From Quadrisphaera sp. DSM 44207 (GTDB taxonomy: Bacteria > Actinomycetota > Actinomycetes > Actinomycetales > Quadrisphaeraceae), in contig NZ_FNKA01000004.1 in NCBI RefSeq assembly GCF_900101335.1, forward strand, positions 179,560 to 243,559: DNA of 64,000 bases, written 5' to 3'. The notes below the pieces were generated by a model. It ran no database searches. It saw only the letters and a program-made list of their open reading frames with translations, and was not told the DNA's origin. The first letter of the stretch is position 1. Each line of letters opens with the position of its first letter. The position numbers and the translations under genes were made by a program. This document shows positions 23,379 through 32,691 of the stretch, piece after piece.

Positions 23379-24428
23379 ATGAGCACTCCCGACAGCATCC
23401 GGCGCCGCAGCGAGGAGCAGGGTGGTCCCGCGGCGGGGCGCACCGCCGCGTCCCAGGACGACGTCGCGGACGAGCACGCCGAGCAGCAGGCCGCGCGCGT
23501 CCCCGGCGGCACGGCGGACAAGCCGCAGGAGATCCCCGTCAAGGGCTGGTTCCAGATCGCCAAGCGCGGGTGGAAGGAGGCGCAGCAGGACAACGTGCCG
23601 CTCATGGCGGCCGGGGTCGCCTTCTACGCCTTCCTCTCGATCTTCCCCGCGCTCCTGGCGGTCATCTCCATCTACGGCCTCGTGTCCACCCCCGAGGACG
23701 TCACCGCGCAGATCGAGTCCATCGGCGCCGCCCTGCCCGAGTCGGCCCGCGCCCTGCTGGAGCAGCAGCTGACGCAGCTGGTGACCGCGAGCTCGAGCGG
23801 CCTGGGCTGGAGCCTGGCGCTGTCCGTCGCCCTGGCCCTGTACAGCGCCTCCAACGGCGTCGGCAACCTCATCACGGCGGTGAACATCGCCTACGACGAG
23901 CACGACGACCGCGGCTTCATCAAGCGCAAGGCGCTGGCCCTGGTGCTCACCCTCGGCGCGATCATCGTCGTCGTCGTGGCCCTGGCGCTCCTGGCCGTCC
24001 TGCCCGGCGTGCTGAACGCCCTGAACCTGTCCGGCCTCGCCACCTTCGGCATCCAGGTGGCGCGCTGGGTGGGCCTGCTGATCCTCATCACCGTCGCGCT
24101 CGCGGTCATCTACCGGGTGGCCCCGGACCGCGACGCCCCGAAGATGCGCTGGGTGTCGGTGGGCGCCGGCATCGCCACCGCGCTGTGGCTCATCGTGTCG
24201 GTCGGCTTCACGCTCTACGCCAACATCTTCGGCTACGGCAGCACCTACGGCGCCCTCGCCGGCGTCGTCGTCCTGCTGATGTGGCTGTGGCTGAGCTCCT
24301 ACGCCGTCCTCCTCGGCGCGGAGATCAACGCCGAGAGCGAGCAGCAGACCGTCAAGGACACCACCAAGGGCGCTCCCCAGCCGATCGGGGAGCGCAACGC
24401 GGTCAAGGCCGACACCGTGCCCGCCTGA
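23379..24428 (+). CDS. YihY/BrkB family membrane protein
   Basis: A 349-residue inner-membrane protein with about six membrane helices after a hydrophilic N-terminal ~60 residues. The family signature begins at WFQIAKRGWKEAQQDNVPLMAAGVAFYAFLSIFPALLAVISIYGLV; SASNGVGNLITAVNIAYDEHDDRGFIKRK and LLMWLWLSSYAVLLGAEINAE complete it. Despite older names it is not an RNase; some members affect envelope integrity or transport, and the true role is unsettled. Confidence 0.93.
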   Translation: MSTPDSIRRRSEEQGGPAAGRTAASQDDVADEHAEQQAARVPGGTADKPQEIPVKGWFQIAKRGWKEAQQDNVPLMAAGVAFYAFLSIFPALLAVISIYGLVSTPEDVTAQIESIGAALPESARALLEQQLTQLVTASSSGLGWSLALSVALALYSASNGVGNLITAVNIAYDEHDDRGFIKRKALALVLTLGAIIVVVVALALLAVLPGVLNALNLSGLATFGIQVARWVGLLILITVALAVIYRVAPDRDAPKMRWVSVGAGIATALWLIVSVGFTLYANIFGYGSTYGALAGVVVLLMWLWLSSYAVLLGAEINAESEQQTVKDTTKGAPQPIGERNAVKADTVPA

Positions 24429-24477
24429 GCGGGCTCGCGACCGACGCCGTGCCCGGCTGAGCCGGCCCTCTCCGACG

Positions 24478-24516
24478 GACGCCGTCCGCACTCCTCGGTG
24501 GGGTGCGGGCGGCGTC
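24478..24516. terminator. Bidirectional terminator between convergent genes
   Basis: Arms 24478-24491 and 24503-24516 form a 14-bp stem with one G-T wobble, between the BrkB stop (24428) and the LigD-polymerase stop (24530). Confidence 0.7.
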
Positions 24517-24529
24517 CGCGCGTGAGGGG

Positions 24530-25618
24530 TCAGTCCTCCGGTGCGGCCTGCGGAGCAGCTCCCGGACGGCGGTCGCGGTCGCGGCTGGGCTGCACGCGCT
24601 TCGGCTCGCCCGGCATCTTCGGGTGGTTGGGCGGGTACGGCAGCTCCCCGGCGCCGGCGGCCTCGTCGCGCTCGGCCATCTCCAGCAGCGGGGAGAGGTC
24701 GTGCGCGACGTCGTCCAGCGCGGCCATCGGGTCCCCGCGCCGCGCCAGCAGCCCGGGCACGGTGGCGATGGTGAGGTCGTCCGGGTCGGCGTCCACGAGC
24801 TCGGCCCACGTCAGCGGCGTCGAGACCGTGGCCCGCGGGGTGCGGCGCGCGGAGTAGGCGCTGGCGATGGTGTGGTCGCGGGCGTTCTGGTTGTAGTCGA
24901 CGAGGATCGCCGAGGTGCGCTGCTCCTTCCACCACGCGGTCGTCACCCGGCCCCCGGCGCGGCGCTCGACCTCGCGGGCGAGGGCGACGGCGGCCCGGCG
25001 CACGGTCGTGATCTCCCAGCGCGGCTCGATGCGCACGTAGACGTGGATCCCGCGCCCGCCGCTGGTCTTGGGGTGCCCGCGGTGGCCGAGCTCGTCGAGC
25101 AGCGGGGCGAGCACCTGCAGGGCGACCCAGCGGGCGTCCTCGAAGCCCGTGCCGGGCTGGGGGTCGAGGTCGATGCGCAGCTCGTCGGGGCGCTCGACGT
25201 CCGGGCACCGGGTGGGCCAGGGGTGGAAGGTGACGGTCGCCATCTGCGCCGCCCACACCAGGGGCGCGGCGGCGTCGGCGCGCAGCGCGTCGGCGGAGCG
25301 GCCGGAGGGGAACGTCACCCGGCAGGTGCGCACGTACGGCGGGGCGTGCGCGGGGACCCGCTTCTGGTAGACCTCCTCGCCCTCGACCCCGTCGGGGAAG
25401 CGCTGCAGGTAGGTGGGGCGGTCGCGCAGCGCGCGCAGCAGCGGGCCGGGCCCGCCGTCCGGGGTGCGGGTGGCGACGGAGCGGTAGTACTCGACGAGGT
25501 GGCGCTTGGTGCCGCCGTCCGCACCGAGCGCGGGGAAGACGACGCGGTCGGGGCTGGTCAGGCGGACGGCGACCCCGTCGACGTCGAGCTCCTCGGCGGG
25601 CGCCTCGGCGGCGGTCAC
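24530..25618 (-). CDS. Stand-alone LigD-type DNA polymerase/primase domain
   Basis: A 362-residue archaeo-eukaryotic-primase-like polymerase, the PolDom of bacterial non-homologous end joining. Signs: LTSPDRVVFPALGADGGTKRHLVEYY, LQRFPDGVEGEEVYQKR, the metal-binding DxD in LRIDLDPQPGTGF, and HPKTSGGRGIHVYVRIEPRW with its active-site His. PLTWAELVDADPDDLTI lies near the end. No ligase or nuclease domain is attached and no Ku gene lies in the window. GTG at 25618 gives the family's normal N-terminus but has only a weak ribosome site. Confidence 0.92.
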   Translation of the reverse strand: MTAAEAPAEELDVDGVAVRLTSPDRVVFPALGADGGTKRHLVEYYRSVATRTPDGGPGPLLRALRDRPTYLQRFPDGVEGEEVYQKRVPAHAPPYVRTCRVTFPSGRSADALRADAAAPLVWAAQMATVTFHPWPTRCPDVERPDELRIDLDPQPGTGFEDARWVALQVLAPLLDELGHRGHPKTSGGRGIHVYVRIEPRWEITTVRRAAVALAREVERRAGGRVTTAWWKEQRTSAILVDYNQNARDHTIASAYSARRTPRATVSTPLTWAELVDADPDDLTIATVPGLLARRGDPMAALDDVAHDLSPLLEMAERDEAAGAGELPYPPNHPKMPGEPKRVQPSRDRDRRPGAAPQAAPED

Positions 25619-25683
25619 GGCGCGGTTCCGCTGTCGATCATCCGGCCACTGTCCCGCGCCGGGCGGGCTCCGGCATCCCTCCG

Positions 25684-25711
25684 CACCGCACGTTCCGCCA
25701 GACGTGCGGTG
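25684..25711 (-). terminator. Hairpin between thioredoxin-NHL gene and LigD-polymerase gene
   Basis: A perfect 10-bp stem (25684-25693 with 25702-25711) lies 56 bp downstream of the thioredoxin-NHL stop, on the path of its transcription. It probably separates the two minus-strand units. A weaker CTTCCG/CGGAAAG pairing follows near 25733-25745. Confidence 0.55.
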
Positions 25712-25766
25712 TGGAGGGTCCCTGGCGTCGCACTTCCGGCGGAAAGAGCGATCAGGACGTGCGCGC

Positions 25767-27737
25767 TCAGACGCCGCGCAGGTCCAGGTCGAGGGTGCTG
25801 GCGCCGTCCGGGGACGTGCGCACCGGGATGCCCCAGTCCTGCTGGTACAGGTGGCACGCGGCGTGCTCGGGCACCTCGCCCGTCTGCGGGTCGCCGTCGC
25901 ACGCGGCGGCCTGCACGGACACGTGCAGCACGCCCTCGGGGACGTCGCCGGAGACCACCAGGTCGCGCACGAGGCCCGTCGCGTCGCCGGCGCCGGCGAC
26001 GAGCAGCTCCGGCGGGGACGCCGAGACGACCAGCCGCGTGGGGTCGCCCCACCGGTCGTCGAGCTCCTGCCCCGTCGGCGGGGTGAACGCGACGCGCAGG
26101 GCCACCGGACCGGGCGCGACCTGCGTGGGCGGGCGGCGCACCTGCTGCGCCGCGCCGTCCACGCGCTGGGCGGCGGCCGGCACGGGCAGGCGCACGAGGC
26201 GGTGGGCGGCGGACTCGACCACGACGAGCGTCGCGCCGCCGTCCTCGACGAGCAGCGCCGCGGGCTCGGCGAGGTCGCGCGCCAGCGTGCCCACCGAGCC
26301 CATCGCGGGGTCGTAGCGGCGCACGGCGCCGTTGTAGGTGTCGGCGACCGCCACCGACCCGTCGGGCAGCACCGCCACGCCGAGCGGGTGCTGCAGCAGC
26401 GCCTGCGCGGCGTCGCCGTCGCGGAAGCCGAAGTCGAACAGGCCGGTGCCGACGGCGGTGCCCACCTCGTAGCCGGGCAGCGCGATCGGGAGCACGTTGG
26501 CCATCCGCTCGTCCTCGACGAGCGGCACCGAGCGGTCGGGGAGCGCACGATCACGGCTCGGGTCTCGGCGCAGGTGGCGCAGGGCCGAGGTCTCGGCGTC
26601 CGCGAGCCACAGCACCTCGCCGTCGGGCCCGCTCGCGACGGCGAGCCCGGAGGTCTGCGCGAACCACGCCTGCTCGGCGGCGCCGTCGCGCAGCCCCTCG
26701 GCGGTGGTGCCGGCGAGCACGCGCACGACGCCGCCGGCGGGGTCGGCGGCCGGGTCGAGCGCCCACAGCTGGTGCACCCCCGCCATGGCGATCACCAGCT
26801 GCCCGTCGAACCACGCCACGGCCATCGGCGTCGACAGCTCCTGCGCCAGGGCGGGGCCACCGCCCTCGCGCCGGCGCAGCTGCTCGCCCGTGCCGGCGAC
26901 GGTGACGACCGCGCCGTCGGCCAGGCGCACCCCGCGCACGGCGTGGGCGGCGCTGTCGGCGACGGCGACGTCCCAGCCGACGCGCGCCGCGACGTCCGGC
27001 GGCAGCAGCGCGAGCCCGGCCGGCTCGGCGAAGCGCGCCCGCCGCGGGCCGCCGTCGGCCAGGCCCCGCTGCCCGGTGCCGATGCGGTACCGCTCGGTCT
27101 CCAGGTCGTCCTCGAGGAGCACGAGCTGGTGGTGGGCGGTGTCGGAGACGAGCAGGCCCCCGCCGGCCTGCGCGGGCAGGGCCAGGACGGCGCCCGGGAA
27201 GCTCAGCGCGCTGGTGGGCGCCGGTGGCGGGGTGTACGGGCCGGTGCCCGAGCGCAGCGCGCCCTTCGCCCCGTGCTCGGCGACGAGCTCCCTGATCAGC
27301 ACCGCGAGCCCGTGCGCGTGGCCCTCCCCCGACAGGGACGCGACGACGTACCCCTCGGGGTCGACGACGACGAGGGTCGGCCAGGCGCGGGCGGCGTAGG
27401 CCTGCCAGGTGACCAGCTGCGGGTCGTCGAGGACGGGGTGGCGCACGTCGTAGCGCTGCACCGCGGCGTCGACGGCCTGGGGCGTGCCCTCGTGGGCGAA
27501 CTTCGGCGAGTGCACCCCGACGACGACGAGGACGTCGGAGAACTCCTCCTCCAGCGGGCGCAGCTCGTCGAGCACGTGCAGGCAGTTCACGCAGCAGCTG
27601 GTCCAGAAGTCGAGCAGCACGACCTTCCCGCGCAGGGCCGCGAGGTCCAGGTCGCGCCCGCCCGTGCCGAGCCAGCGCCGCCCGGACAGCTGCGGGGCCC
27701 GCACCCGCGCGCGGCGGGCGGTGGCCGGGCTGGTCAT
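25767..27737 (-). CDS. Thioredoxin-like/NHL-repeat protein (NHLRC2-like)
   Basis: A 656-residue cytoplasmic protein with no signal peptide. A thioredoxin fold (~15-165) has the redox motif in LLDFWTSCCVNCLHVL (CxxC at Cys49 and Cys52), the same CCxNC variant as NHLRC2, and cis-Pro region AARAWPTLVVVDPEGYV. Then come beta-propeller NHL repeats, e.g. GGLLVSDTAHHQLVLLEDD, GWDVAVADSAAHAVRGVRLADG, GSVAVADTYNGAVRRYDP. A C-terminal all-beta domain follows. Its ATG overlaps the CopD-CtaG stop by 4 bp. Coupling suggests thiol chemistry tied to copper or cytochrome oxidase assembly, as inference. Confidence 0.88.
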   Translation of the reverse strand: MTSPATARRARVRAPQLSGRRWLGTGGRDLDLAALRGKVVLLDFWTSCCVNCLHVLDELRPLEEEFSDVLVVVGVHSPKFAHEGTPQAVDAAVQRYDVRHPVLDDPQLVTWQAYAARAWPTLVVVDPEGYVVASLSGEGHAHGLAVLIRELVAEHGAKGALRSGTGPYTPPPAPTSALSFPGAVLALPAQAGGGLLVSDTAHHQLVLLEDDLETERYRIGTGQRGLADGGPRRARFAEPAGLALLPPDVAARVGWDVAVADSAAHAVRGVRLADGAVVTVAGTGEQLRRREGGGPALAQELSTPMAVAWFDGQLVIAMAGVHQLWALDPAADPAGGVVRVLAGTTAEGLRDGAAEQAWFAQTSGLAVASGPDGEVLWLADAETSALRHLRRDPSRDRALPDRSVPLVEDERMANVLPIALPGYEVGTAVGTGLFDFGFRDGDAAQALLQHPLGVAVLPDGSVAVADTYNGAVRRYDPAMGSVGTLARDLAEPAALLVEDGGATLVVVESAAHRLVRLPVPAAAQRVDGAAQQVRRPPTQVAPGPVALRVAFTPPTGQELDDRWGDPTRLVVSASPPELLVAGAGDATGLVRDLVVSGDVPEGVLHVSVQAAACDGDPQTGEVPEHAACHLYQQDWGIPVRTSPDGASTLDLDLRGV

Positions 27738-29785
27738 CGGGGTCCTCCGGGGGTGCGGTGGTGCGCGTGGTCCTGCTCGCGGTCGCGCTGGGCGATGCCG
27801 GCGAGCATCGCGTTGTAGCGCGTCAGGTCCGCGTCGTCGTCCCGGCCGGCGGCCCGGTCGCGGCGGCGAGCCTCGCGGGTGTCGCTGCGCGCCCACTGGG
27901 CGGCCAGCACGACCGCGAGCAGGAGGGTGGGCAGCTCGCCGATGCTCCACGCGATGCCGCCGCCGGTGCGCTGGTCGGCGAGCGCGTCGACGCCCGTGCC
28001 CAGGGAGGAGAACCACGTCGCCTGCAGGAGGTCCTCGCTGGTCAGCAGCGCGACGCCGAAGAAGGCGTGGAACGCCATGGTCGCGAGCAGCAGCAGCAGC
28101 CGCAGCGGGTACGGCGGGCGGGAGGGCCCCGGGTCGACGCCGACGAGCGCGTTGGCGAACAGGTAGCCGGAGGCGAGGAAGTGCACCTGCATCAGCTCGT
28201 GGCCCAGGTGCGTGCTCAGGGCCAGGCCGAACAGCGGCGTGTAGTAGAAGGCGACGAGGCTGCCGGCGAAGACGACCGCCGCGACGACCGGGTGCGAGAG
28301 GAACCGCGCGTAGCGGGAGTGCACCGCGGTGAGCAGCCACTCGCGCGGCCCCCGGGTGCCGTCGGTGCGGCGCGGCAGCGCGCGCACGGCCAGCGTGACC
28401 GGCGCGCCGACGACGAGCAGCGGCGGCACGACCATGGTCAGGACCATGTGGGCGACCATGTGGGCGCTGAAGAGGACCTCGGCGTACGCGGTCGGCCCGA
28501 CCGACGTCACCCATGCCAGGACGGCGCAGCCGGCGACCCAGCTGAGGGTGCGCCCGAGCGGCCAGCCGTCCCCCCGCCGGCGCAGCCGCGCCACCCCCGC
28601 CAGGTAGCCGGCGAGCAGGGCCGCGACGACGAGCAGCCAGAGCAGGTCCGGGCGCGCCTCGGTGACGAAGCGGGCCGGCGTCAGGGGCAGCGGCGGCAGG
28701 GGCTCGCCGGTGGCGACCTCCGCCGGGGTCGCGGCCTCGACCGCCCCGCCCGGCAGCGGGGGGCCGGTGCGGGCCAGCGCCACGGCGACGCCGGTCGTCG
28801 CGGCCATGACGAGGACCTCGCCGGCCACGAGGCGCCAGAAGGAGCGGGCCCGCCCGGCGTCGAGCGCGCCCAGGGCGCGGCGGCGGTGCAGCCACCCGGC
28901 GACGCCGAGCCCGGCGGTGGCGAGCGCCTTGACGAGCAGCAGGGCGCCGTACGGGCTGGCGAGGGCCCCGAGCGAGCCCAGCTGCACCCAGCCGTTGGCG
29001 AGCCCGGAGACGACGACGAGCACGAACGCGCCGAGCGCGAGCGCGGAGTAGCGGCGGGCCACCGCGGACAGCTGCGGGCCGAGCAGGCCGCCCACCAGCG
29101 CCAGCGCCACGAGGCCGCCGACCCAGGCGCCCACCCCGACCCCGTGCAGCCACCAGGCGGTCACCGCCGTGCGGTGGCCGCCGTCGCCGCTGCCGTGCCC
29201 GGCCAGCGCCAGCGGCACCAGCGCCGCCGCGGTCAGGCCGGCGCCCCACGCGGCCGCGGTGGGCGTGGCGGTGCCCACCGCCGGCAGCGTGGCCGCGAGC
29301 ACCGCGAGGGCGACGGCGAGCCCGAGCAGGCGGCCGGGCTCGACCTCGGCGACGTAGAAGCCGAGCTCGCCGCCGAAGCCGGGCGCGGTCAGGGGGCGGC
29401 CGGAGACGTCCGCGTAGCTGAGCACCAGCGCGGCGACCGAGGCGAGCACCCACGCGACGGCGCAGGCCGAGGCCACCCGGGCGGCGCGCGCCCACGCCGG
29501 GGTGCCCGGGGACAGCGCCACCGCGAGCAGCAGCAGGGCGCCGAGCACGACCGAGACGGACAGGTCGCGCAGGCCGAGCACCACGGGCAGGCCCCAGCGG
29601 ACGGCGGCGCCCGGGTCGCCGAGGTCGCGCGGCGCGGCGCCGCCGGTGGCCAGCAGGCTGCTCAGCAGGGCGACGAGCAGGGCCGGGACGGCGAGGAGCA
29701 GGGCGAGCCGCGCCGCGCCCGGACCCCGCTCGCGCGCGGCGGGGGGGAGCGGTGCCGGGGCGGCCAGGGGCGGCGCGCTGCTCAC
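27734..29785 (-). CDS. Fused CopD copper-transport and CtaG cytochrome oxidase assembly protein
   Basis: A 683-residue membrane protein. The N-terminal half is CopD-like (WLHGVGVGAWVGGLVALALVGG, RRYSALALGAFVLVVVSGLANGWVQLG). The C-terminal half is the caa3-type CtaG family: YAEVLFSAHMVAHMVLTMVVPPLLVVGAPVTLA, HPVVAAVVFAGSLVAFYYTPLF, HELMQVHFLASGYLFANALVG and TMAFHAFFGVALL, rich in membrane His and Met that could bind copper. A soluble charged tail of ~60 residues ends the protein. It probably supplies copper for the Cu centres of cytochrome oxidase. Confidence 0.92.
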   Translation of the reverse strand: MSSAPPLAAPAPLPPAARERGPGAARLALLLAVPALLVALLSSLLATGGAAPRDLGDPGAAVRWGLPVVLGLRDLSVSVVLGALLLLAVALSPGTPAWARAARVASACAVAWVLASVAALVLSYADVSGRPLTAPGFGGELGFYVAEVEPGRLLGLAVALAVLAATLPAVGTATPTAAAWGAGLTAAALVPLALAGHGSGDGGHRTAVTAWWLHGVGVGAWVGGLVALALVGGLLGPQLSAVARRYSALALGAFVLVVVSGLANGWVQLGSLGALASPYGALLLVKALATAGLGVAGWLHRRRALGALDAGRARSFWRLVAGEVLVMAATTGVAVALARTGPPLPGGAVEAATPAEVATGEPLPPLPLTPARFVTEARPDLLWLLVVAALLAGYLAGVARLRRRGDGWPLGRTLSWVAGCAVLAWVTSVGPTAYAEVLFSAHMVAHMVLTMVVPPLLVVGAPVTLAVRALPRRTDGTRGPREWLLTAVHSRYARFLSHPVVAAVVFAGSLVAFYYTPLFGLALSTHLGHELMQVHFLASGYLFANALVGVDPGPSRPPYPLRLLLLLATMAFHAFFGVALLTSEDLLQATWFSSLGTGVDALADQRTGGGIAWSIGELPTLLLAVVLAAQWARSDTREARRRDRAAGRDDDADLTRYNAMLAGIAQRDREQDHAHHRTPGGPR

Positions 29786-29821
29786 CCTCCCAGGGTAGGC
29801 GCGCGCCCCGACGGCGGGGGC

Positions 29822-30676
29822 TCAGCGCGCGGTGACCTGCGCGACAGGTCGCGCCACGGGCGGCGCCGGGAGGCGGCGGTCGGCGAGCACGGGGAACTCC
29901 TCGCGCCAGCGCGCCGCGTCGGCGAGGTCGACGTCGACGGCGAGGACCTGCTCGTCGTCCCCGGCCTCGGCGAGCACGCGGCCGCGCGCGTCGACGACGG
30001 CGCTGCGCCCGCCCATGCGGTGCCCGGCGTGGGTGCCCGCGGTGTTCGCGGCGACCAGGACCACCTGGTCCTCCACCGCGCGGGCCCGCGCCAGCAGGCT
30101 CCACTGCTCCACCCGCGCGGCCGGCCACGCCGCCGGCACGAGCACCAGCTGCGCGCCGCGGTCGACGAGGGCGCGGAACAGCTCGGGGAAGCGCAGGTCG
30201 TAGCAGGTCGCCAGCCCGGTCGTGACGTCCCCGGACGGCGCGGGCAGGCGCGCGGTGACGACGTCCTCGCCCGCCTCCAGGAGCAGCGGCTCGCCCGCGC
30301 CGAAGCCGAAGCGGTGCACCTTGCGGTAGGTGGCGAGCAGGGCGCCGTCCGGGCCGAGGACGAGGGAGGTGTTCCACAGGCCGCGGCCGTCGGGGCCGGA
30401 GGGCTCCCCGGGCGCAGCGCGCTCGACGATCGAGCCGCCGTGGACGACGGCGCCGGCGGCGCGCGCGGCGTCCGCGAGAGCGCGCAGCGTGGGCCCGTCG
30501 ACGGGCTCGGCGCGCTCGGGCCAGTGCCGGTAGGCGAACCCGCCGGGCGCCCACAGCTCGGGCAGGACGACCAGGTCCGCGCCGCGCTGCGCGGCGACCA
30601 GGGCGGCGACGCGCTCGCGGCGCGCCGGGACGGGCTCGTCGTCGCCGTAGCCGACCTGCAGCACGTGCACCCGCAT
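29822..30676 (-). CDS. Carbon-nitrogen hydrolase (nitrilase superfamily amidase)
   Basis: A 284-residue hydrolase of C-N bonds. The Glu-Lys-Cys triad is intact: Glu in LVVLPELWAPGGF, Lys in ATYRKVHRFGFG, Cys in GLATCYDLRFPELFR. It resembles omega-amidase or YafV/Nit-type amidases; the substrate is not readable. Divergent from aroQ with only about 20 bp between the starts, so the promoters must overlap the genes or each other. Confidence 0.9.
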   Translation of the reverse strand: MRVHVLQVGYGDDEPVPARRERVAALVAAQRGADLVVLPELWAPGGFAYRHWPERAEPVDGPTLRALADAARAAGAVVHGGSIVERAAPGEPSGPDGRGLWNTSLVLGPDGALLATYRKVHRFGFGAGEPLLLEAGEDVVTARLPAPSGDVTTGLATCYDLRFPELFRALVDRGAQLVLVPAAWPAARVEQWSLLARARAVEDQVVLVAANTAGTHAGHRMGGRSAVVDARGRVLAEAGDDEQVLAVDVDLADAARWREEFPVLADRRLPAPPVARPVAQVTAR

Positions 30677-30696
30677 GCGTGGCAGCCTAGGCCGCC

Positions 30697-31134
30697 GTGG
30701 ACGTGCACCTGCTCAACGGGCCCAACCTCTCCCGCCTGGGGCGGCGCGAGCCGCAGCTGTACGGGACGATGACGCTGGCCGAGCTCGAGGAGTCCTGCCG
30801 CGCCACCGCGCAGCAGCTGGGGCTGGGGCTGCTGGCGCGGCAGACCGACGCCGAGGCGCAGATGATCGGCTGGCTGCACGAGGCGGCCGACGCGGGCGCC
30901 GCGGTCGTGCTCAACCCCGCCGGGTGGACGCACACCTCCGTGGCGCTGCGCGACGCGTGCGCGATGCTGACCGGCCCGCTCGTGGAGGTGCACCTGTCGA
31001 ACGTGCACGCGCGCGAGGAGTTCCGGCGCCACTCCTACGTCTCGCCGGTGGCGTCCGCGGTGGTCGCCGGGATGGGCGTGGAGGGCTACCTGGCCGCGCT
31101 GCGCTGGATCGCCGCGACGGCCGCCCCCTCCTGA
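30697..31134 (+). CDS. aroQ: Type II 3-dehydroquinate dehydratase
   Basis: A 145-residue enzyme of the shikimate pathway, dehydrating 3-dehydroquinate to 3-dehydroshikimate. It opens with [19 protein letters not shown], carrying the catalytic Arg and Tyr. [15 protein letters not shown] replaces the more common [38 protein letters not shown] contains the catalytic His and the substrate-binding loop. GTG start. Confidence 0.95.
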   Translation: MDVHLLNGPNLSRLGRREPQLYGTMTLAELEESCRATAQQLGLGLLARQTDAEAQMIGWLHEAADAGAAVVLNPAGWTHTSVALRDACAMLTGPLVEVHLSNVHAREEFRRHSYVSPVASAVVAGMGVEGYLAALRWIAATAAPS

Positions 31135-31146
31135 GCGGTGCGCGCC

Positions 31147-32643
31147 TCAGGCCCAGAGGAGGGCGCGGTCCGGGCGCTCGAGGACGGCGGCCACGTCGGC
31201 GAGGAAGCGGGAGCCCAGGTCGCCGTCGACGAGCCGGTGGTCGAAGGAGACCGACAGCTCGGCGACCCAGCGCGGGCGCACCCGGCCCTTGTGCACCCAC
31301 GGCCGCTGCCGCACCGCGCCCACGCACACGATCGCGGCCTCGCCGGGGTTGAGGATCGGGGTGCCGGTGTCCACGCCGAAGACCCCGATGTTGGTGATCG
31401 AGATCGTGCCGCCGGTCAGGTCGGCGGGGGTGCTGCGCCCGTCGCGCGCGGTGCGCACCAGCTGCGTGAGGGCGGTGGCCAGGTCCAGCAGCGCCAGGTC
31501 GCCGGCGTCCTTGACGTTCGGCACGAGCAGGCCGCGGCGCGTGGCGACCGCGATGCCGAGGTTGACGTAGTGCTTGAGCACGATCTCCTGGGCGTCCTCG
31601 TCCCAGCTGGCGTTGATGCCGGGGTTGCGGCCGACGGCCAGGCAGATCGCGCGGGCGAGCACGAGCAGCGGCGAGAGGTGCACGCCGGCGAACTCGCGGT
31701 CCTCGCGCAGGCGGTCGAGCAGCTTCATCGTGCGCGTGACGTCGACCGTGACGAACGCCGTGGCCTGCGGCGCGGTGAAGGCGCTGGCGACCATCTGCTG
31801 CGCGGTGGCCTTGCGCACGCCCCGGACCGGCACCCGGGTCTCGCGGCCCTCGCGCACGGTCTGGGCGTCGGGGGCGTGCTCGAGCAGGTCCTCGCGGGTG
31901 ACGGTGCCGCCCGTGCCGGTGCCGCGCACGGAGCCGAGGTCCACCCCGAGGGTGCGCGCGAGGGCGCGCACGGGCGGCTTGGCGAGCACGCGGGAGATGC
32001 CGGCGGCCACGCCCGTGGCCTGCGGGGGCGCGCTCTCGGGCGCCTCCGGCGCGGGGGACGACCCGGGGGACGGTGCGGGGGACGGCGCGGCCGCGGCGGG
32101 CTCGGGCGCCGGAGCCGACGCGGACGCCGGCGCGCCGGCCGGGGCGGGCGCGGCGGGCGGAGGAGCGGCGGCCTGCCGGGCGGCGGCGGCAGCGGCAGCG
32201 GCGCCCCGGCGCCGGCGCAGCGGCCCGCCCGTGCGCGGCCCGTACCCGACCAGCACCGAGGAGCGGGCGCCCTCGGCCTGCTCGGGCGAGGCCTCGAGGC
32301 CGGCCTGCGCGGACGGCGCGACCTCGGCGGGCTCCGCGGACGGCGCCGCCTGCGCCTGCGCGGCCGCCGCCTCGTCCGTGGTGGGCAGGTCGCCCTCCTC
32401 GGGCACGGACACGGCGATCAGCGGCGTGCCGACGTCCACCGTGCGCCCCTCGGAGACCAGCAGCTCCTGCACCACCCCCGCCCACGGCGACGGCAGCTCC
32501 ACCACCGACTTCGCGGTCTCGACCTCCACGACGGGGGCGTTGACCTCCACGGCGTCGCCGACCTGCACGAGCCAGCGGACGACCTCGGCCTCCGTCAGGC
32601 CCTCCCCGACGTCCGGCAGGGCGAACTGCTGCGTCTGCGCCAC
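31147..32643 (-). CDS. Dihydrolipoamide acyltransferase E2 (branched-chain 2-oxoacid dehydrogenase type)
   Basis: A 498-residue core subunit. The lipoyl domain (~5-80) has the lipoylated Lys in VEVETAKSVVEL. A long Ala/Pro linker follows. The E1/E3-binding domain is VLAKPPVRALARTLGVDLGSVRGTGTGGTVTREDLLEH. The catalytic domain ends with SFDHRLVDGDLGSRFLADVAAVLE (HxxxDG). With E1-alpha and E1-beta upstream in the same operon it forms the complex; E3 is not in the window. An aminotransferase at the head of the cluster favours branched-chain 2-oxo acids. Confidence 0.93.
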   Translation of the reverse strand: MAQTQQFALPDVGEGLTEAEVVRWLVQVGDAVEVNAPVVEVETAKSVVELPSPWAGVVQELLVSEGRTVDVGTPLIAVSVPEEGDLPTTDEAAAAQAQAAPSAEPAEVAPSAQAGLEASPEQAEGARSSVLVGYGPRTGGPLRRRRGAAAAAAAARQAAAPPPAAPAPAGAPASASAPAPEPAAAAPSPAPSPGSSPAPEAPESAPPQATGVAAGISRVLAKPPVRALARTLGVDLGSVRGTGTGGTVTREDLLEHAPDAQTVREGRETRVPVRGVRKATAQQMVASAFTAPQATAFVTVDVTRTMKLLDRLREDREFAGVHLSPLLVLARAICLAVGRNPGINASWDEDAQEIVLKHYVNLGIAVATRRGLLVPNVKDAGDLALLDLATALTQLVRTARDGRSTPADLTGGTISITNIGVFGVDTGTPILNPGEAAIVCVGAVRQRPWVHKGRVRPRWVAELSVSFDHRLVDGDLGSRFLADVAAVLERPDRALLWA

Positions 32644-32691
32644 CGCGCTGTCCCTCCTCGAGCCCTCAGCGGGGCGGCTGTGCGCGCCGGC

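Noticed and set aside
25767..30554. A single 1595-residue minus-strand protein
   Set aside because: Upstream of 27737 this frame is a shadow of the CopD-CtaG and nitrilase genes, which have clear domains in other frames.
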